The position numbers and the translations under genes are program-made. A stretch of DNA of 64,000 nt, from the NCBI RefSeq assembly GCF_011064545.1, contig NZ_JAAMFG010000035.1:62001-126000 (forward strand). Direction: 5' to 3'. Under the pieces are notes generated by a model. That model saw only the letters and a program-made list of their open reading frames with translations, had not been told where the DNA came from and ran no database searches. Shown here in pieces: positions 1 to 12,014 of the stretch. The DNA is from Wenzhouxiangella sp. XN24 (lineage in GTDB: Bacteria; Pseudomonadota; Gammaproteobacteria; Steroidobacterales; XN24). Numbering within the stretch: the stretch's first letter is position 1; the number at the start of each line of letters is the position of its first letter.

Positions 1-312
1 TTCATGCTCGAGTATCCGGACGTCGCGGAACGCAAGGTCGCGCTCGCCCAGCTGATCGGCGTCGAAGACAAGGTCTGGGTGCAGGTCGACGGGCACGACA
101 AGGTCTACGCGATCGCCGACGAGGACCTGGAGCGCGATACCGAAGAGAAGACCTCCTCGGTGCATTTCATGCGCTTCGAGCTCGATCCGGACATGGTCAT
201 GGCGCTCAAGGGCGGCGCGGGGCTCGCCATGGGCGCGGACCACGAGAACCTCAAGGTCGTCGTCAGCGTGCCCGACGCGGTGCGCGCCTCCCTGGTCAAC
301 GACCTGGCCTGA
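1..312 (+). CDS. DUF3501 family protein, C-terminal part
   Basis: The reading frame is open to the left edge, so only the last 103 codons are present. The visible part fits the C-terminal half of the DUF3501 family: a 'VEDKVWVQVDGHDKVYA' block followed by 'EEKTSSVHFMRFEL', the conserved strand of that family. Family members are about 190–200 residues and are often encoded next to rubrerythrin and GlpC-like Fe-S oxidoreductase genes, suggesting a link to oxidative stress, but no biochemical role is established. Those neighbours would lie outside this window. It is followed by a 133-nt gap before parE. The ATG at position 4 is internal, not the start. Confidence 0.8.
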   Translation, partial: FMLEYPDVAERKVALAQLIGVEDKVWVQVDGHDKVYAIADEDLERDTEEKTSSVHFMRFELDPDMVMALKGGAGLAMGADHENLKVVVSVPDAVRASLVNDLA

Positions 313-400
313 GCGAAGCCCGGACGTGCAGCGCGCCTGCGTCGCGGGTCGGCGCCGGCGCGCGGCGTCGAACCGCACCCGCGGGGCGTCGAACTGTTAG

Positions 401-2338
<1,938 letters not shown>

Positions 2339-2360
2339 GTTCGGCAGGGAGCAGGGCGCG

Positions 2361-4613
2361 GTGAAGGAGATGAAGCTCGATTTCGAGGGCGTCGAACGCC
2401 TCCCGTTGCGCGAGTTCACCGAGAAGGCCTACCTCGATTACTCGATGTACGTGATTCTCGACCGCGCCCTGCCGCACATCTCCGACGGGCTGAAGCCGGT
2501 GCAGCGGCGCATCGTCTACGCGATGAGCGAGCTCGGCCTGTCCTCCGGGCAGAAACCGAAGAAATCGGCCCGCACGGTCGGCGACGTCATCGGCAAGTTC
2601 CACCCGCACGGCGACTCGGCGTGTTACGAGGCCATGGTGCTGATGGCGCAGTCCTTCAGCTACCGTTATCCGATCGTCGACGGGCAGGGCAACTGGGGCG
2701 CGCCGGACGATCCGAAGTCTTTCGCTGCGATGCGCTACACCGAGGCGCGCCTCACGGCTTACGCGGCGACGCTGCTGGCCGAGCTCGGACAGGGCACGGC
2801 CGACTGGCAGCCCAACTTCGACGGCACGCTCAGCGAGCCCGTGCGCCTGCCGGCGCGCCTCCCCAACCTGCTGCTGAACGGCGCCTCGGGCATCGCGGTG
2901 GGCATGTCCACGGACATCCCGCCGCACAACCTGCGCGAGGTGACGGCCGCCTGCATCCACCTCCTCGAGAACCCGGCCGCCGGCCTCGACGAGTTGCTCG
3001 AGCACGTGCAGGGCCCGGATTTTCCCGGCGGCGCCGAGCTGGTCTCGCCGCCGGCCGACATTCGTTCGATCTACGCCACGGGCAACGGCACCCTGCGCCT
3101 GCGCGCGCGGTGGGAGCGGGAGGACGGCGAGATCGTCGTCCACGCGCTGCCCTGGCAGGTCTCGGGCAGCAAGGTGCTGGAGCAGATCGCGGCGCAGATG
3201 CGCGCGAAGAAGCTGCCGATGGTCGAGGACCTGCGCGACGAGTCCGACCACGAGAACCCCATCCGGCTGGTCATCGCGCCGCGCTCGAACCGCGTCGATT
3301 GCGAGGCGCTGATGGCGCACCTGTTCGCCACCACGGAGCTCGAGCGCACCGTGCGGGTGAACATGAACATCATCGGCCTCGACGGCCGCCCCCGCGTCAT
3401 GGACCTGCGCGGGCTGCTGGTCGAGTGGCTGGAGTTCCGCCTGCACACCGTGACCCGCCGCCTCAGCCACCGGCTGGAGAAAGTCGAGGCCCGGCTGCAC
3501 GTGCTCGACGGGCTGCTCATCGCGTATCTCAACCTCGACGAAGTGATCCGCATCATTCGCAACGAGGACGAGCCGAAGCCGGCGTTGATCGCGGCTTTCG
3601 GCCTGTCCGAGACCCAGGCCGAAGCGATCCTCGAACTCAAGCTGCGGCATCTCGCGAAGCTCGAGGAGATGAAGATCCGCGGCGAGCAGGACAGCCTCGC
3701 CGTCGAGCGCGAAGGCCTGCAGAAAATCCTCGGCAGCAAGGCGCGCCTGAAGCGCCTGGTGCGCGAGGAACTCGCGGCCGACGCCGAACGTCACGGCGAT
3801 GACCGCCGCACCCTGATCGTGGAACGCGCGGCGGCCCAGGCGCTGGACGAGAGTGCGCTGCTCCCTTCCGAGCCGGTGACCGTGGTGTTGTCCGAGCGCG
3901 GCTGGGTGCGGGCCGCCAAGGGCCACGAGGTCGATCCGTTGGCGCTCAATTATCGTTCCGGGGACGCCTTCCTGGCGGCGGCCCAGGGCCGCAGCAACCA
4001 GCTGGCGATGTTCCTCGACAGCACCGGGCGGGTCTACAGCCTGCCGGCCCACGGCCTGCCGTCGGCGCGCGGCCAGGGCGAACCGCTCTCCGGGCGCCTC
4101 AATCCGCCCGACGGCGCGACGTTCGCCGGCGTCCTGATCGGCGCGCCGGAGGACCGCTGGCTGCTCACCGCATCCGACGGCTACGGTTTCGCCGCGCGGC
4201 TCGCGGATCTCGCCTCGCGCAATCGCAGCGGCAAGCACGTGCTCAAGGCCGGGAACCGGGCGCGGGTGCTGCGTCCCGTCCCCGCGCCGGCCGATCCCGA
4301 CGCCCTGGTGGCGGTCGCGAGCGACGCCGGTCGGTTGCTGTGTTTCCCGATCGGTGACCTTCCGGAGCTGGCGCGTGGCCGGGGCAACAAGCTGCTCGGC
4401 ATCGACGCGAAAAAGTTCGCCGCGGGCGAGGAATCGATGGTGGCGGCCGTAGTCGTGCCGGCGGGGGCGGCGCTGCGCGTCTCCTGCGGCCAGCGCACCA
4501 TGACGCTGAAAGCGCGCGACCTCGAGGCCTATCTCGGTGAGCGTTCGCGCCGCGGCGCGCTGTTGCCGCGCGGCTGGCGCAAGGTGGACGACCTCGCGGT
4601 AGAGGAGCGCTAG
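2361..4613 (+). CDS. parC: DNA topoisomerase IV subunit A
   Basis: DNA-cleaving subunit of topoisomerase IV, 750 residues (E. coli ParC is 752). The catalytic tyrosine is Y126 in '[10 protein letters not shown]'. The quinolone-determining stretch '[10 protein letters not shown]' keeps Ser86 and Glu90, equivalent to E. coli S80 and E84, so the classical resistance changes are absent. A coiled-coil gate region lies around residues 370–470. The C-terminal region (about residues 500–750) is a degenerate beta-pinwheel without a clear GyrA box, as expected for ParC. I use the GTG at 2361; an ATG at 2370 is the alternative. Its stop overlaps the convergent downstream gene by four bases (CTAG). Confidence 0.96.
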   Translation: MKEMKLDFEGVERLPLREFTEKAYLDYSMYVILDRALPHISDGLKPVQRRIVYAMSELGLSSGQKPKKSARTVGDVIGKFHPHGDSACYEAMVLMAQSFSYRYPIVDGQGNWGAPDDPKSFAAMRYTEARLTAYAATLLAELGQGTADWQPNFDGTLSEPVRLPARLPNLLLNGASGIAVGMSTDIPPHNLREVTAACIHLLENPAAGLDELLEHVQGPDFPGGAELVSPPADIRSIYATGNGTLRLRARWEREDGEIVVHALPWQVSGSKVLEQIAAQMRAKKLPMVEDLRDESDHENPIRLVIAPRSNRVDCEALMAHLFATTELERTVRVNMNIIGLDGRPRVMDLRGLLVEWLEFRLHTVTRRLSHRLEKVEARLHVLDGLLIAYLNLDEVIRIIRNEDEPKPALIAAFGLSETQAEAILELKLRHLAKLEEMKIRGEQDSLAVEREGLQKILGSKARLKRLVREELAADAERHGDDRRTLIVERAAAQALDESALLPSEPVTVVLSERGWVRAAKGHEVDPLALNYRSGDAFLAAAQGRSNQLAMFLDSTGRVYSLPAHGLPSARGQGEPLSGRLNPPDGATFAGVLIGAPEDRWLLTASDGYGFAARLADLASRNRSGKHVLKAGNRARVLRPVPAPADPDALVAVASDAGRLLCFPIGDLPELARGRGNKLLGIDAKKFAAGEESMVAAVVVPAGAALRVSCGQRTMTLKARDLEAYLGERSRRGALLPRGWRKVDDLAVEER

Positions 4614-6667
4614 TCCTCCGCGAGCACGACCTCCGGCTCCCGGATCTGGTAGCCCTGGATGTACTGCACGCCGATCTGCCAGAGCACGGCCATGGTATTG
4701 GCATCCTCGACGCGCTCCGCAATGGTGACGATCTCGCGGGCCTTCGCATCCCGCACTATGGTCTTCACGCGGTCCTGCATCGCCTCGTCGCCGGCCAGGC
4801 CCTGCATGAGCGAGCCGTCGATCTTGAGATAGTCCATCGGCAGGTGCGCCAGCAATTGCGTGGACACGGGGCCGCCGGTGAAGCCCTCCAGCGAAAAGCC
4901 GAAGCCGATTTTGCGCAGCCGTGCCGCCATCTCGTGCGTCTGGCGCAGGTGGCTGGCCGCCACGTCCTCGGCCACCTGGAACACGATCACGCCTTCGGGC
5001 AGCCGGGCGTTCTTGCGGCGCGTCTCCAGCCACGCGGGCAGCATGCCGTCGAGCATGGTGTCCTTCGACAGGCGGACGAAGACGGTGGACTGCGGCCGCG
5101 AGGCGCAATAGGCGAACGCCGCGCCGATCACCCAGCGGTCAATGTTCTTGATCAGGCGGTTGCGCTCGGCCGCCTGCACGAACTGCGCGGGCAGGACTTC
5201 GTCGCCCTGTTCGTCGATCATGCGCACCAGCAGGTCGTGCAGGTCCCGCTCCTCGCCGGTGAGGCTGGCGATCGGCTGCTTGGCGAGGCGGAAACGGTTC
5301 TCGAGCAGCGCCTTCTTGATGCGCTTGACCCACAGCTGGTCGAGCTCCTCCATGCGCGTCGAGTCTTCCTCGTGGCTGCTCATGCCGACCTGCGCCATGC
5401 CGAGCTCGGTGGCTTTCTGCAGCGCGTCTTCCGCCTCGGCATGCAGCACGTCGAGATCGAGCCCGCGCCGGTCCGCCACGGCGATGCCCGCACTCACCGA
5501 GAGTGAGATCGACTTGCCGCCGGCCTCGAACAGGGTGCGGCTGACCTTGGCGATGATGCTCGTGGCCCAGGCCTTGAGGTCGCGCCGCGTGCCGCGCGCC
5601 ACGAGGGCGCCGAACTCGGCGTGTCCGAGGCGCCCGTAGAGGTCGCGCGATTTCGCGGAATCGCGCAACAGGTCGGCGAGCCCGGCGAGGACGATGTCCA
5701 GCCCGCGCGTGCCGACCTGGCGCTGCACTTCATGGAACCCGTCGAGCCTGAGCAGCACGAGCGCCTGCACGCCCGCCGGCGGATCTCCCGCGAGCCGCTC
5801 CTCGAGGCACTTCAGCAGGTGCAGGCGGCCGTAGAGCCCGGTGCCGGGATCGAGACGCAGCGCCGCACCCAGGCGTTCTTCGATCGCCTCATCGTCTTCT
5901 TCCGGGCGCGCCGGGATGCGCACGCGCACGCACGGTTCCTCGTCGAAGCTCGCCGGCTCCATCTCGAGCAGCAGCGCCATCGGCTTGTCGTGTCGCGTGA
6001 TGCCCGTGGCCTTGATGCCCTGCGGCGGCCAGCGCCCCTGCGCGCAGGCGACGAGCGCACCCTTGATCGCGGGCTGGTCGTCGGGTGCGAACAGGTCCAT
6101 GAAGGTGAGGCCGGGAAGCTCCGACTCGTCCTCGAAACCGAACTGCTGCGTCCAGGCGCGGTTGGCGTCCAGCACGATGCCTTCGCCGACATGGGCGATG
6201 GCGTCGGCGGTCCCCGCCACGACGCGCCGCAGTTGCTCGCGGTAGGTGGATGCGCTGCTGATGGCGCCGCGCAGGGCCCGGTCCAGGCGCCCCAGGCGCA
6301 GCGCGCGATCGAAGATCGCCGCGAGCCGGTCGGGGCGCTCGAGCGTGGCCGCGTCCTGGGCGCCACAGCCGATGTCGTCCGCGATGACGCCTTCGTCCAC
6401 GGTCTCGCGGCAGCTGATCAGGGGCAGCTCCAGGCCGGCGGCCTCCAGCACGGCGGCCGCCGTGATCAGCAGGTTCTCGCTCTCGTCGGCAAACACCACC
6501 AGCAGTTCGCAACTCGCCTCGCCGAGCTGCTCGGCCAGGTCGCCGGCGTCATCCAGGCGCAGCACGTGCGCCGCGCGCCCGCTGTTGCGCAGCACGCGGT
6601 TGATGGCCTCGGCATTGTCTTCATGCCGGCTGAGTACGATTACCGGGACGGCGGTCGTCTCGCTCAA
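4610..6667 (-). CDS. FimX-like degenerate receiver–PAS–GGDEF–EAL protein
   Basis: Product of 685 residues, close to Pseudomonas FimX (691). Order: receiver-like domain (about 8–125) lacking an obvious phosphoacceptor set; PAS domain (about 150–270, with '[18 protein letters not shown]'); GGDEF-like domain (about 275–420) in which the signature is replaced by 'GHAEFG'; and EAL-like domain (about 440–680) in which the EAL position reads 'DLHDLL', although '[10 protein letters not shown]' is kept. Both catalytic motifs are broken, so it is probably a c-di-GMP or nucleotide sensor rather than a cyclase or diesterase. In FimX this architecture controls polar type IV pilus assembly; fimV at 16.4 kb fits that setting. 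The assignment to FimX orthology is inference. Confidence 0.75.
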   Translation of the reverse strand: MSETTAVPVIVLSRHEDNAEAINRVLRNSGRAAHVLRLDDAGDLAEQLGEASCELLVVFADESENLLITAAAVLEAAGLELPLISCRETVDEGVIADDIGCGAQDAATLERPDRLAAIFDRALRLGRLDRALRGAISSASTYREQLRRVVAGTADAIAHVGEGIVLDANRAWTQQFGFEDESELPGLTFMDLFAPDDQPAIKGALVACAQGRWPPQGIKATGITRHDKPMALLLEMEPASFDEEPCVRVRIPARPEEDDEAIEERLGAALRLDPGTGLYGRLHLLKCLEERLAGDPPAGVQALVLLRLDGFHEVQRQVGTRGLDIVLAGLADLLRDSAKSRDLYGRLGHAEFGALVARGTRRDLKAWATSIIAKVSRTLFEAGGKSISLSVSAGIAVADRRGLDLDVLHAEAEDALQKATELGMAQVGMSSHEEDSTRMEELDQLWVKRIKKALLENRFRLAKQPIASLTGEERDLHDLLVRMIDEQGDEVLPAQFVQAAERNRLIKNIDRWVIGAAFAYCASRPQSTVFVRLSKDTMLDGMLPAWLETRRKNARLPEGVIVFQVAEDVAASHLRQTHEMAARLRKIGFGFSLEGFTGGPVSTQLLAHLPMDYLKIDGSLMQGLAGDEAMQDRVKTIVRDAKAREIVTIAERVEDANTMAVLWQIGVQYIQGYQIREPEVVLAED

Positions 6668-6724
6668 GTAGGGTTCCTCGCTGCCCCGGGCAGGTTCGAC
6701 CGCAGGTGCGACCAGCGACGCATT

Positions 6725-7786
6725 CTAGCACCCGTCCAAGGGATCGCCAGCCGCGCCGACGGGCGACTTGGATCGCGCGCCCGGGACTTCGCGCACAAGG
6801 TGGGGCACGAGATAGCCCGGCAACCGCGCCTGCAGGCCCGCATGCAGGCGCGCGGCCGTGTCGGCAGCCGTGTCGAAGTGTGCGGTGCCTGCCACCCGGT
6901 CGAGCAGATGCAGGTAGTAGGGCAGGACCCCGGCATCGAAGAGCCGGGCGGACAACTCCGCGAGGACGGACTCGTCGTCGTTGATGCCTTTCAGCAGTAC
7001 GGACTGGTTCAGCAGGGTGGCGCCGCTGCGTGCCAGCGCGCCGCAGGCCGCCCGGACGTCCGCGGACAGTTCCCGCGGGTGGTTCACATGCAGCACGATG
7101 GCGACCCGCCAGGGCAGTGCCGCGAGCCAGTCGAGCAGCGGACCGTCGACACGTGCCGGCAGGACGACCGGCGTGCGGGTGTGAATTCGCAGGCGGCGGA
7201 TGCCGGGCAATGCGCCGAGCGCCGTGCTGATCCGCAGCAGGCGCGCCGTGGGCAGTACCAGGGGGTCGCCGCCCGAGAGGATAACCTCCTCGAGCCCGGG
7301 CGTCGCCGCGAGCGCGGCGATCGCGGCCTGAAGCCGCGCCGGCGTCAGCGTGCTCTCGCCATAAGGAAATTCCCGGCGGAAGCAGTAGCGACAGTTCACG
7401 GCGCAGGCGCCCGTGGTCATCAGCAGCGCGCGGCCCTCGTACTTGCTCAGCACGCCGGGGACCCGCAGCGCCTCCAGGTCGCCGACGGGGTCGGGACCGA
7501 AGCCGGGATGCGTCTCGAGCTCCGCCGCCAGCGGCAGGACCTGCATCAGCAGCGGGTCGCGCGGGTCGCCGGGCCGCATGTTCGCCAGGTAGGCGCGCGG
7601 CACGCGCAGCCCGAACCGGCCGGCCGCCTGGCGCGCCGCGGGGAGCAGGCCGGGATCCAGCCCGAGCAGCTGCAGGAGCTCCGCCGGGTCGGTCACGGCA
7701 TCCGCCAGTTCCCGGCGCCACGGTTCCAAGTGACGCGCCGCCGTGTCGGGCGGTATCATGGCCGGATTAGCTGCAAGGCTTTCCAC
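6725..7786 (-). CDS. epmB: EF-P–lysine 2,3-aminomutase
   Basis: Radical-SAM, PLP-dependent aminomutase that converts (S)-lysine to (R)-beta-lysine for attachment to elongation factor P. The CxxxCxxC cluster motif is C128/C132/C135 in 'GACAVNCRYCFRREF'; downstream are 'SGGDPL', 'HTRTPVVLP' and 'PYYLHLLDRVAGTAHF', all typical of the EpmB/KamA family. The C-terminal 'VREVPGARSK' carries the candidate PLP lysine. At 353 residues it is EpmB-sized and lacks the long C-terminus of clostridial KamA. It is divergent from efp with only 25 nt between starts (52 nt if M10 is used), so the two promoters must overlap coding sequence or each other. Confidence 0.94.
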   Translation of the reverse strand: MESLAANPAMIPPDTAARHLEPWRRELADAVTDPAELLQLLGLDPGLLPAARQAAGRFGLRVPRAYLANMRPGDPRDPLLMQVLPLAAELETHPGFGPDPVGDLEALRVPGVLSKYEGRALLMTTGACAVNCRYCFRREFPYGESTLTPARLQAAIAALAATPGLEEVILSGGDPLVLPTARLLRISTALGALPGIRRLRIHTRTPVVLPARVDGPLLDWLAALPWRVAIVLHVNHPRELSADVRAACGALARSGATLLNQSVLLKGINDDESVLAELSARLFDAGVLPYYLHLLDRVAGTAHFDTAADTAARLHAGLQARLPGYLVPHLVREVPGARSKSPVGAAGDPLDGC

Positions 7787-7811
7787 GTACGCCCCATCCG
7801 CTGGTGAATAA

Positions 7812-8378
7812 ATGGCGACCTATAGTACCAATGAGTTCCGTTCCGGCCTGAAGATCCTGCTCGACGGGGATCCCTGCGTCATCCTCGAGAACGAGTTCGT
7901 CAAGCCGGGCAAGGGCCAGGCCTTCAACCGGGTGCGCATCCGCAACCTGAAGACGGGCCGCGTGAACGAGCGGACCTTCAAGTCCAACGAGTCGGTCGAG
8001 GGTGCGGACGTCGTCGACACCGACATGCAGTATCTCTACTACGACGGCGAGTTCTGGCACTTCATGGTGCCGGACACCTTCGAGCAGCACGCCGCCGACG
8101 CCAAGGTGGTCGAGGAAGCGAAAGACTGGCTCAAGGAACAGGATCTCTGCCAGGTCACGTTGTGGAACGGCCAGCCCCTGCTCGTGTCGCCGCCCAATTT
8201 CGTCGAGCTGAAGATCGTCGAGACCGATCCTGGCGTGCGCGGCGACACCGCGACCGGCGGGCAGAAACCGGCCAAGCTGGAGACGGGCGCGGTGGTGCGC
8301 GTGCCGTTGTTCATCGAGCAGGGCGAGGTGATCCGCGTCGATACCCGCAGCGGTGCCTACGTCTCGCGCGTCAAGTAG
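7812..8378 (+). CDS. efp: Elongation factor P
   Basis: Translation factor that rescues ribosomes stalled at polyproline stretches. The 188-residue length and three-domain layout (KOW-like domain I, OB domains II and III) match the family. The modified residue is Lys34 in 'VKPGKGQAF', the position beta-lysylated by EpmA in E. coli; the presence of both epmA and epmB beside it makes beta-lysylation the expected modification rather than rhamnosylation (arginine) or 5-aminopentanol. The C-terminal signature '[10 protein letters not shown]' is intact. The last 26 nt overlap epmA, so the two genes are probably co-translated. Confidence 0.97.
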   Translation: MATYSTNEFRSGLKILLDGDPCVILENEFVKPGKGQAFNRVRIRNLKTGRVNERTFKSNESVEGADVVDTDMQYLYYDGEFWHFMVPDTFEQHAADAKVVEEAKDWLKEQDLCQVTLWNGQPLLVSPPNFVELKIVETDPGVRGDTATGGQKPAKLETGAVVRVPLFIEQGEVIRVDTRSGAYVSRVK

Positions 8379-9360
8379 TTCCTCCGACTGGCGTCCGTCG
8401 GCCTCGCTCGAGAGGCTGCGGCTGCGCGCGAAGGCGTTGCATGCCGTGCGGGGGTTTTTCGCGGCGCGGGGATTGCTGGAAGTGGAAACACCGCAGCTCT
8501 CGGCCGCCGCCGCCACCGACGTGCACCTCGAGAGCCTCGCAGTCCACGCGCCCGGCGGGCCCCTGTCCGGCTGGTTGCACACCTCGCCCGAATTTCCCAT
8601 GAAGCGATTGCTTGCGGCCGGCGCCGGCGACATCTGGCAGCTGGCGCGCGTGTTCCGCGGCGGCGAGCAGGGGCGGCGCCACAACCCGGAGTTCTCGCTG
8701 CTGGAGTGGTATCGCCTCGATTGGGACACGGCGCGACTGATGACGGAGGTCGAGGAGCTGCTGCGCGTTCTTGCCGCCGAGCTCGCGCCCGGGCGCCCTG
8801 CGCCGGGCGAGACGGAGCGGCTGAGCTATCGCGAGGCTTTTCTCCGGCACGCGGGGTTCGACCCGTTCGTCGCCTCTGCGGCAGAGATCGTGACTGTCCT
8901 GGACGCGAAAAGGGTGTCGGTTCCGGAGAGTCTCGCGGCGGATCGTGATGCGGCTCTCGACCTCGCGCTTTCGATGCTGGTCGAGCCGGCCTTCGATGCG
9001 GCGCGCCCCACCTTCCTGGTGGACTTCCCCGCGGCCCAGGCCGCGCTCGCCCGCGTCCGGCCGGGCGATCCCCCGGTCGCGGACCGTTTCGAACTGTTTT
9101 TCGGTGGCATGGAACTGGCCAACGGTTTTCATGAGCTGGCCGACCCGCGGGAACAGGCGGCACGCTTCCAGGCGGATCTTCACGCACGCCGCGACCGCGG
9201 TCTCGACGCGCCGCCGGTGGACACGCGATTCCTCGGGGCGCTGGCGCACGGCCTGCCGGATTGTGCCGGGGTCGCGGTGGGTTTCGACCGGGTGCTGATG
9301 TGCCTGTGCGGCGCCTCGCACATCGACGAGGTCCTGGCTTTTCCGTGGGCTCGCGCGTGA
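8353..9360 (+). CDS. epmA: EF-P–(R)-beta-lysine ligase (truncated LysRS-like)
   Basis: Class II lysyl-tRNA-synthetase paralogue without an anticodon-binding domain that ligates (R)-beta-lysine to EF-P Lys34. Motif 1 region '[16 protein letters not shown]', motif 2 '[15 protein letters not shown]' and motif 3 '[16 protein letters not shown]' are all present. The N-terminal '[11 protein letters not shown]' aligns with the start of E. coli EpmA. The only plausible start before it is the GTG at 8353, which places the first eight codons inside efp in another frame. Product 335 residues (E. coli 325). Known in E. coli to work with EpmB and the hydroxylase EpmC; no epmC is seen in this window. Confidence 0.94.
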   Translation: MPTSRASSSSSDWRPSASLERLRLRAKALHAVRGFFAARGLLEVETPQLSAAAATDVHLESLAVHAPGGPLSGWLHTSPEFPMKRLLAAGAGDIWQLARVFRGGEQGRRHNPEFSLLEWYRLDWDTARLMTEVEELLRVLAAELAPGRPAPGETERLSYREAFLRHAGFDPFVASAAEIVTVLDAKRVSVPESLAADRDAALDLALSMLVEPAFDAARPTFLVDFPAAQAALARVRPGDPPVADRFELFFGGMELANGFHELADPREQAARFQADLHARRDRGLDAPPVDTRFLGALAHGLPDCAGVAVGFDRVLMCLCGASHIDEVLAFPWARA

Positions 9361-9396
9361 TGCGGGCGGATTGTTCTTTTGCTGTGAGGCACATCG

Positions 9397-9879
9397 ATGC
9401 ATGAGATGACGGGACCCGATTACGCCGACAAGGCGGCGTTCTACGCGGAGCTCGAGGCCCAGGCCCGCGCGCTCGTGAGCGATGAGCCGGACCGGATCGC
9501 CAACGCCGCGAATATCGCGGCGCTGATCTACCACGCGTTGCCGCGCATCAACTGGGCGGGCTTCTATTTCCTGCAGGGCGACGTGCTGGTGCTGGGGCCG
9601 TTCCAGGGCAAGCCCGCCTGCGTGCGTATTCCGGTCGGAAAAGGCGTGTGCGGTACGGCGGTGGCCGAGAACTCCAGCCAGCGGGTGGCGGACGTGAACG
9701 CGTTCCCGGGGCACATCGCCTGCGACGCGGCTTCGCGCGCGGAGATCGTCGTGCCCCTGCGCGACGCCGAGGGTGTGCCATGGGGTGTGCTGGACATCGA
9801 CAGCCCCGAGCCGGACCGTTTCGATGCGGCGGACCTGGCCGGGCTGGAGCGCCTCGCCCAGGTCTTCGAGCGTGCCTGA
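9397..9879 (+). CDS. msrC: GAF-domain free methionine-(R)-sulfoxide reductase
   Basis: Single GAF domain of 160 residues, the fRMsr family (E. coli YebR). It reduces free L-methionine-(R)-sulfoxide through thiol chemistry in the cytoplasm. The three family cysteines are visible: C75 ('GKPACVRIPVGKG'), C85 ('GVCGTA') and C109 ('GHIACD'), spaced as in the E. coli enzyme. 'INWAGFYFL' at the N-terminus and 'GVLDIDSPEPDRF' near the C-terminus are further signatures. It stands 36 nt after epmA and is convergent with psd. Confidence 0.92.
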   Translation: MHEMTGPDYADKAAFYAELEAQARALVSDEPDRIANAANIAALIYHALPRINWAGFYFLQGDVLVLGPFQGKPACVRIPVGKGVCGTAVAENSSQRVADVNAFPGHIACDAASRAEIVVPLRDAEGVPWGVLDIDSPEPDRFDAADLAGLERLAQVFERA

Positions 9880-9886
9880 GCGTCGC

Positions 9887-9948
9887 TGGCCGGCGAAGCG
9901 CTCGCCGGCTAAGGGCTGTTCGGCGAAGCGCTAGCCGGCGAAGCGTTG
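9887..9948. repeat. Three-copy CGGCGAAGCG short repeat at the psd 3' end
   Basis: The decamer CGGCGAAGCG occurs at 9891–9900, 9921–9930 and 9936–9945. The last copy encodes the C-terminal Arg-Phe-Ala-Gly of Psd and its stop; the earlier two lie in the convergent gap between msrC and psd and look like duplicated copies of the psd tail. No terminator-like U-tract was seen here. Confidence 0.6.
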
Positions 9949-10779
9949 TCCCATGCGGATCGCCGCGCCCGGCACGATCTCCGGCGCAATGCGCGGACCG
10001 TCTTTCGGCAGCACGACGACGACGGACGAGCCCATGTTGAAGCGTCCCAGTTCCTCGCCGCGCGACAGTCGCACGCTGCCGGGACCTTCCTCGGGATAGC
10101 GCCAGGTGCTGGCCTGGCGATCCGGCCCGGGCGCGACCTGGCCGGCCCAGGTCGTTTCGATCGAGCCGACGTTCAACGCGCCGACGAGTACGACCGCCAT
10201 GGGACCGAAATCGGTCTCGAACAGGCAGGCCACGCGCTCGTTGCGGGCGAACAGGCGGGGCACGGCGCCGACGGTGGCGCCGTTGACGCTGAACAGGGCG
10301 CCGGGCAGGTAGCGCATCTCGACGAGGCGCGCGGCGGCCGGCGCGTGGATCCGATGGTAGTGCCACGGCGCAAGATAGAGTGTCGCGAAGCTGCCCTCGA
10401 GCAAGGCGTCGGGCGTGTCGCCGCCGAGCAGCCGGGGCAGGTCGTAGCGGAAGCCCTTCGCCTGCAGGATGCGGCCGCTCTCGATGGCGGCGCTCTGGCT
10501 GACGATGCCGTCCACCGGACAGGCGAGCGCGTCCTCCTCGGCCGGCAGTTCCCGCGCGCCGGGCAGCAGGGCGCGCGTGAAGAACGCGTTGAACGTGGGG
10601 TAGGCGGTGGGATCCGTTTCCACCGCGTCGCGCATGTCGATGCGGTAGATGCGCATGAAGCCGCGGATGAGGAAATCCTTGACGCCGGGCTGCTCGATCC
10701 TCGCGAGCCACCCCACCAGGCGCGACATGGCGTGCTGCGGCAGCAGGCGCTGCAGTACGCCGAACAGGAAACCGAGCAT
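9931..10779 (-). CDS. psd: Phosphatidylserine decarboxylase proenzyme
   Basis: Makes phosphatidylethanolamine from phosphatidylserine at the inner membrane. The product is 282 residues, typical of bacterial type I Psd. Conserved blocks include 'ACPVDGIVSQ', 'LAPWHYHRIHAP', 'NERVACLFET' and the self-cleavage site 'FNMGSSVVV': cleavage before the first Ser would give the pyruvoyl group (the family motif is usually LGST, so this MGSS is a variant). I chose the ATG at 10779 because it forms a TGATG junction with the upstream PCu(A)C gene and because the open frame upstream of it lies antisense to nothing but within that gene. Confidence 0.93.
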   Translation of the reverse strand: MLGFLFGVLQRLLPQHAMSRLVGWLARIEQPGVKDFLIRGFMRIYRIDMRDAVETDPTAYPTFNAFFTRALLPGARELPAEEDALACPVDGIVSQSAAIESGRILQAKGFRYDLPRLLGGDTPDALLEGSFATLYLAPWHYHRIHAPAAARLVEMRYLPGALFSVNGATVGAVPRLFARNERVACLFETDFGPMAVVLVGALNVGSIETTWAGQVAPGPDRQASTWRYPEEGPGSVRLSRGEELGRFNMGSSVVVVLPKDGPRIAPEIVPGAAIRMGQRFAG

Positions 10780-11294
10780 CAGCCCCCCGGTGAGCCGACG
10801 GGGGCGTCGAACTCGATTCGCTCGCCGTCCTCCAGCAACAGGGTCATGGGCACCGTGCCGCTGGTGGGCACGCCGTCGGTCGGCTGCATGAGCATCAGGT
10901 GCAGGCCGCCGGGTTCGAAACGCACCGTGTCGCCCGGTGCGACCGTGACGGCTTCCTGCTCGCGCATGCGGGCGACCCCGTCGGTCATGATCGTACCGTG
11001 CAGCTCGACGGAACCGAAGGCGGGGCTCTCGACGCCCACGATCACCAGGGGCTCGGCGCCGGGGTTGCTGATCGACAGGTAGCCGGCGGTCATGTGCGCC
11101 GCGGGCGGTACGCGGCGGATCCAGGCGTCGCTGATGACGGGGCTGCCCGTGGCGGCTGCAGCTGGTTCCGGCGGCGTCGCATCGGCGGGCGCGGCTGATT
11201 CCGGTGGCGTCGCGCCGACGGGCGCCGATGTTTCCGGCGCGTCGGGCGCGCAACCCCAGAGCAGCGTCGCAAGTAACAGGACCGTCAGTCTCAT
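10779..11294 (-). CDS. PCu(A)C-type copper chaperone lipoprotein
   Basis: Periplasmic copper(I) chaperone family that supplies the CuA/CuB centres of haem-copper oxidases. The N-terminus is a lipoprotein signal with lipobox cysteine C15 ('LLWGC'), followed by a low-complexity Ala/Pro linker containing three 'ATPPE'-like units (about 28–50) and one PCu(A)C domain (about 52–165). The copper site is recognisable as 'ELHGTIMTDGVARM' and 'GGLHLMLM' (His and Met ligands). It overlaps the upstream SCO gene by four bases (ATGA) and the downstream psd by one, so the three genes form one operon. SCO plus PCu(A)C is a common pairing for CuA assembly. Confidence 0.88.
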   Translation of the reverse strand: MRLTVLLLATLLWGCAPDAPETSAPVGATPPESAAPADATPPEPAAAATGSPVISDAWIRRVPPAAHMTAGYLSISNPGAEPLVIVGVESPAFGSVELHGTIMTDGVARMREQEAVTVAPGDTVRFEPGGLHLMLMQPTDGVPTSGTVPMTLLLEDGERIEFDAPVGSPGG

Positions 11295-11917
11295 CGTGAT
11301 GCCTCCAGCTTCAGGATCCGTCGCATGTCTTCGGCGATGCCCTCGGCGGTGTGTGGGGTGGGGAACACGGCGGCCACTCTCGCCTGGCGGTCGACCACGA
11401 ACACGGAGGCCGTGTGATCCACCGTGTAGCTGTCGTCACCCGCCGGCGAATAGGCGTAAGCCGCGCCGAAGCTCCGGGTCAGTTCGGGCAGGTGCGCGTC
11501 CGCGACCGTGAGGCCCCGGAATTCCGGGTGAAAGAACGGCACGTATTCGGCCAGGCGCTCGGGCACGTCGCGCTGCGGATCCACGGAGATCATCACGACC
11601 TCGGGGCGATCCTCGGCCGGCAGGTCGTCCAGCAGGCGACGCGCGCCAGCCAGCACCTGGAGCGTCGCGGGACAGATGTCCGGGCAATGCGTGAAGCCGA
11701 AAAAGGCGATCGTCCAGCGTCCCTCGAGGTCCTGGATACGCAGCGGCTCGCCATGGTGATCGAGGCCGGGCAGGTCGGGCACGGGCCGCGGCGTGTTCAG
11801 CATGCGGGCATGCACCGGCATCTCCGGGGCGCCGAGGTGCGCCGCGAGCCAGGCGCCGGCGGTGGCTGCGACGATCGCGAGAACGACCGCCGCGACGATG
11901 AAGTGGTTGCGTGACAT
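11291..11917 (-). CDS. SCO1/SenC/PrrC family copper-binding protein
   Basis: Membrane-anchored thioredoxin-fold protein used in cytochrome c oxidase CuA maturation. One N-terminal membrane anchor (about residues 7–25) is followed by a SCO domain with copper ligands C78 and C82 in 'CPDICPATL' and H168 in 'TVDHTASVF'. The length of 208 residues is usual. It is the first gene of a minus-strand operon with the PCu(A)C lipoprotein and psd. Its start lies about 100 nt from the divergent prmB start. Confidence 0.93.
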   Translation of the reverse strand: MSRNHFIVAAVVLAIVAATAGAWLAAHLGAPEMPVHARMLNTPRPVPDLPGLDHHGEPLRIQDLEGRWTIAFFGFTHCPDICPATLQVLAGARRLLDDLPAEDRPEVVMISVDPQRDVPERLAEYVPFFHPEFRGLTVADAHLPELTRSFGAAYAYSPAGDDSYTVDHTASVFVVDRQARVAAVFPTPHTAEGIAEDMRRILKLEASR

Positions 11918-12014
11918 GCCGCCATTATCTCACAGCTGGCGCGTGATCGACCCGCCGGAATGCCGCTCGGTTATGATGTCGGCTTTCGCAGCCCCGGCAA
12001 GGAAGGACACCCGC

